Positions 35,841 to 36,266 of a stretch of 36,266 nt of DNA are shown in pieces. The notes beneath the pieces were generated by a model. That model saw only the letters and a program-made list of their open reading frames with translations. It was not told where the DNA came from and did not search any database. The first letter of the stretch is position 1. Each line of letters starts with the position of its first letter. A program made the translations under genes and the position numbers. The stretch is from a virus: the IMG/VR virus record IMGVR_UViG_3300037261_000024, positions 1-36,266 of that record; one strand, given 5' to 3'.

Positions 35841-36266
35841 CCGAACGCCTTACCGAGCGCGGCCGAGGCGGCATCCTGCTGGTCGCCGATCGCCTGAACC
35901 GCGGCGCGCTGAACCGAGCCGATCCGTTCCTCAGCCATGAGTTGGAGCGTAAGCTGAGCTTCCTTCCAGGTCATCGCGCCGGGACCGCGGACCGCTTCCC
36001 AGCCCGAGCGTTGGGCGAGGATGGCTTGGAGGGCGTCGGGGACGATGGACCAGAGGGCGGGCTGGCTGATGTCGAGGTGGCCGTCGGCCCAGGCGCCGAG
36101 AGCTTCTCCAGCCGCCGGAGAAAAGGGGCCATGAGCTCTGGAGCGTAGAGACGATCCGCCTCCTCGGCCACCTCCATTCCGCCGTTGCTCCAGGGGATCA
36201 GCCGCTCGACGGTCTCAGCCGTGATCGGCTCGGACTTGCCGTCGGCATCGAGGAAGGACCAGCGCG
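35837..36266 (-). CDS. tail assembly chaperone, long (-1 frameshift) form, partial
   Basis: After a -1 slip at 36121-36127 the frame continues SPAAGEALGAWADGHLDISQ, PALWSIVPDALQAILAQRSG, WEAVRGPGAMTWKEAQLTLQ, and ends SAALGKAFG at 35837, overlapping the tape measure start (ATGA). The extension has no start of its own before 35974 (MTWKEAQ), yet its sequence is clearly coding. This is the classical gpG/gpGT arrangement of siphophages, where the long form binds the tape measure. The N-terminus lies beyond the right edge. Confidence 0.8.
35971..36266 (-). CDS. tail assembly chaperone, short form, partial
   Basis: Zero-frame product, N-terminus outside the window. Visible part: WSFLDADGKSEPITAETVER, LIPWSNGGMEVAEEADRLYA, PELMAPFLRRLEKLSAPG, then a Ser/Pro/Thr-rich low-complexity tail ending GKRSAVPAR. 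Such a tail in the short form is common in these chaperones. The ATG at 36177 is internal, since the frame is open to the window edge. Confidence 0.78.
   Translation of the reverse strand, partial: RWSFLDADGKSEPITAETVERLIPWSNGGMEVAEEADRLYAPELMAPFLRRLEKLSAPGPTATSTSASPPSGPSSPTPSKPSSPNARAGKRSAVPAR
36121..36127 (-). promoter_or_regulatory. -1 ribosomal slippery heptamer CCCTTTT
   Basis: On the minus strand GCC CCT TTT CTC gives C-CCT-TTT in the X-XXY-YYZ register, with full re-pairing of both tRNAs after a -1 slip (CCC TTT). The frame entered by the slip is the one that stays open to 35837. Downstream GC-rich sequence (CGGCGGCTGG) could stimulate the slip. Confidence 0.8.

Noticed and set aside
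1-36266. Circular closure of the window
   Set aside because: The truncated glycosyltransferase at the left edge does not continue in a sensible frame into the right edge, so the window is a segment, not a closed genome.
1-36266. tRNA genes
   Set aside because: I looked for cloverleaf-like segments and the GGTTCGAATCC arm in the few intergenic spaces and saw none; a covariance-model scan would be needed to exclude one inside coding sequence.

Overview
The window is part of a tailed double-stranded DNA phage genome (Caudoviricetes, siphovirus-type long non-contractile tail). The evidence is a T4-type large terminase, a portal-MuF fusion, a prohead protease, an HK97-fold capsid protein, a 764-residue tape measure and a frameshifted tail assembly chaperone. 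The sequence is GC-rich (about 60-65 % by eye), GTG starts are common, and neighbouring genes usually overlap by four bases (ATGA or GTGA). I see no host gene, rRNA, tRNA, integrase or DNA polymerase, so neither host nor lifestyle can be fixed. A high-GC host such as an actinobacterium or chloroflexus relative is a guess. All genes but one (12085-12378) are on the minus strand, so transcription runs from high to low coordinates. No gene-free stretch exceeds 300 bases.

Read in the direction of transcription (right to left): 36266-30530 is the tail module, with the tail assembly chaperone and its -1 slippery site, tape measure, minor tail/hub protein and a lectin-domain fibre. At 30490-30530 a strong sigma70-type promoter drives an XRE regulator, apparently as a leaderless message. 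From there to about 18.5 kb runs an array of some 40 small early genes: ParB-like and RecB/Cas4-like proteins, many CxxC zinc-binding miniproteins, two HNH nucleases, a PD-(D/E)XK nuclease, a membrane-anchored double-psi barrel protein and an orphan HigA antitoxin. Within this array (19.28-21.28 kb) seven gene junctions carry the same sequence of about 26 bp. It supplies the Shine-Dalgarno site of the next gene and gives each preceding gene the same C-terminal tail (D-S-T-G-A).

From 18.5 to 14.5 kb come a coiled-coil membrane protein, a beta-helix tailspike whose FN3 domain is split over two reading frames, a papain-like/C39-like protein and holin-like membrane proteins. At 14.42-12.52 kb are the terminase genes, headed by a tandem 19-bp repeat. 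A second cluster of related GTAAC/GTTAC motifs lies at 12.03-12.08 kb between portal and the single plus-strand gene. From 12.02 to 3.49 kb are portal-MuF, a block of fibre/adhesin proteins, protease and capsid; the fibre block separates portal from protease and capsid, which are normally adjacent.

From 3.49 kb to the left edge, a Thr/Pro-rich 57-residue protein flanked by two matching hairpins is followed by an FkbM methyltransferase and three glycosyltransferase-type proteins, suggesting glycosylation of the virion or host surface. The most unusual items are the start-associated repeat array, the operator-promoter-start codon arrangement of the XRE gene, the split FN3 domain, the GTAAC repeat regions and a one-base frame disruption at 24.79 kb.
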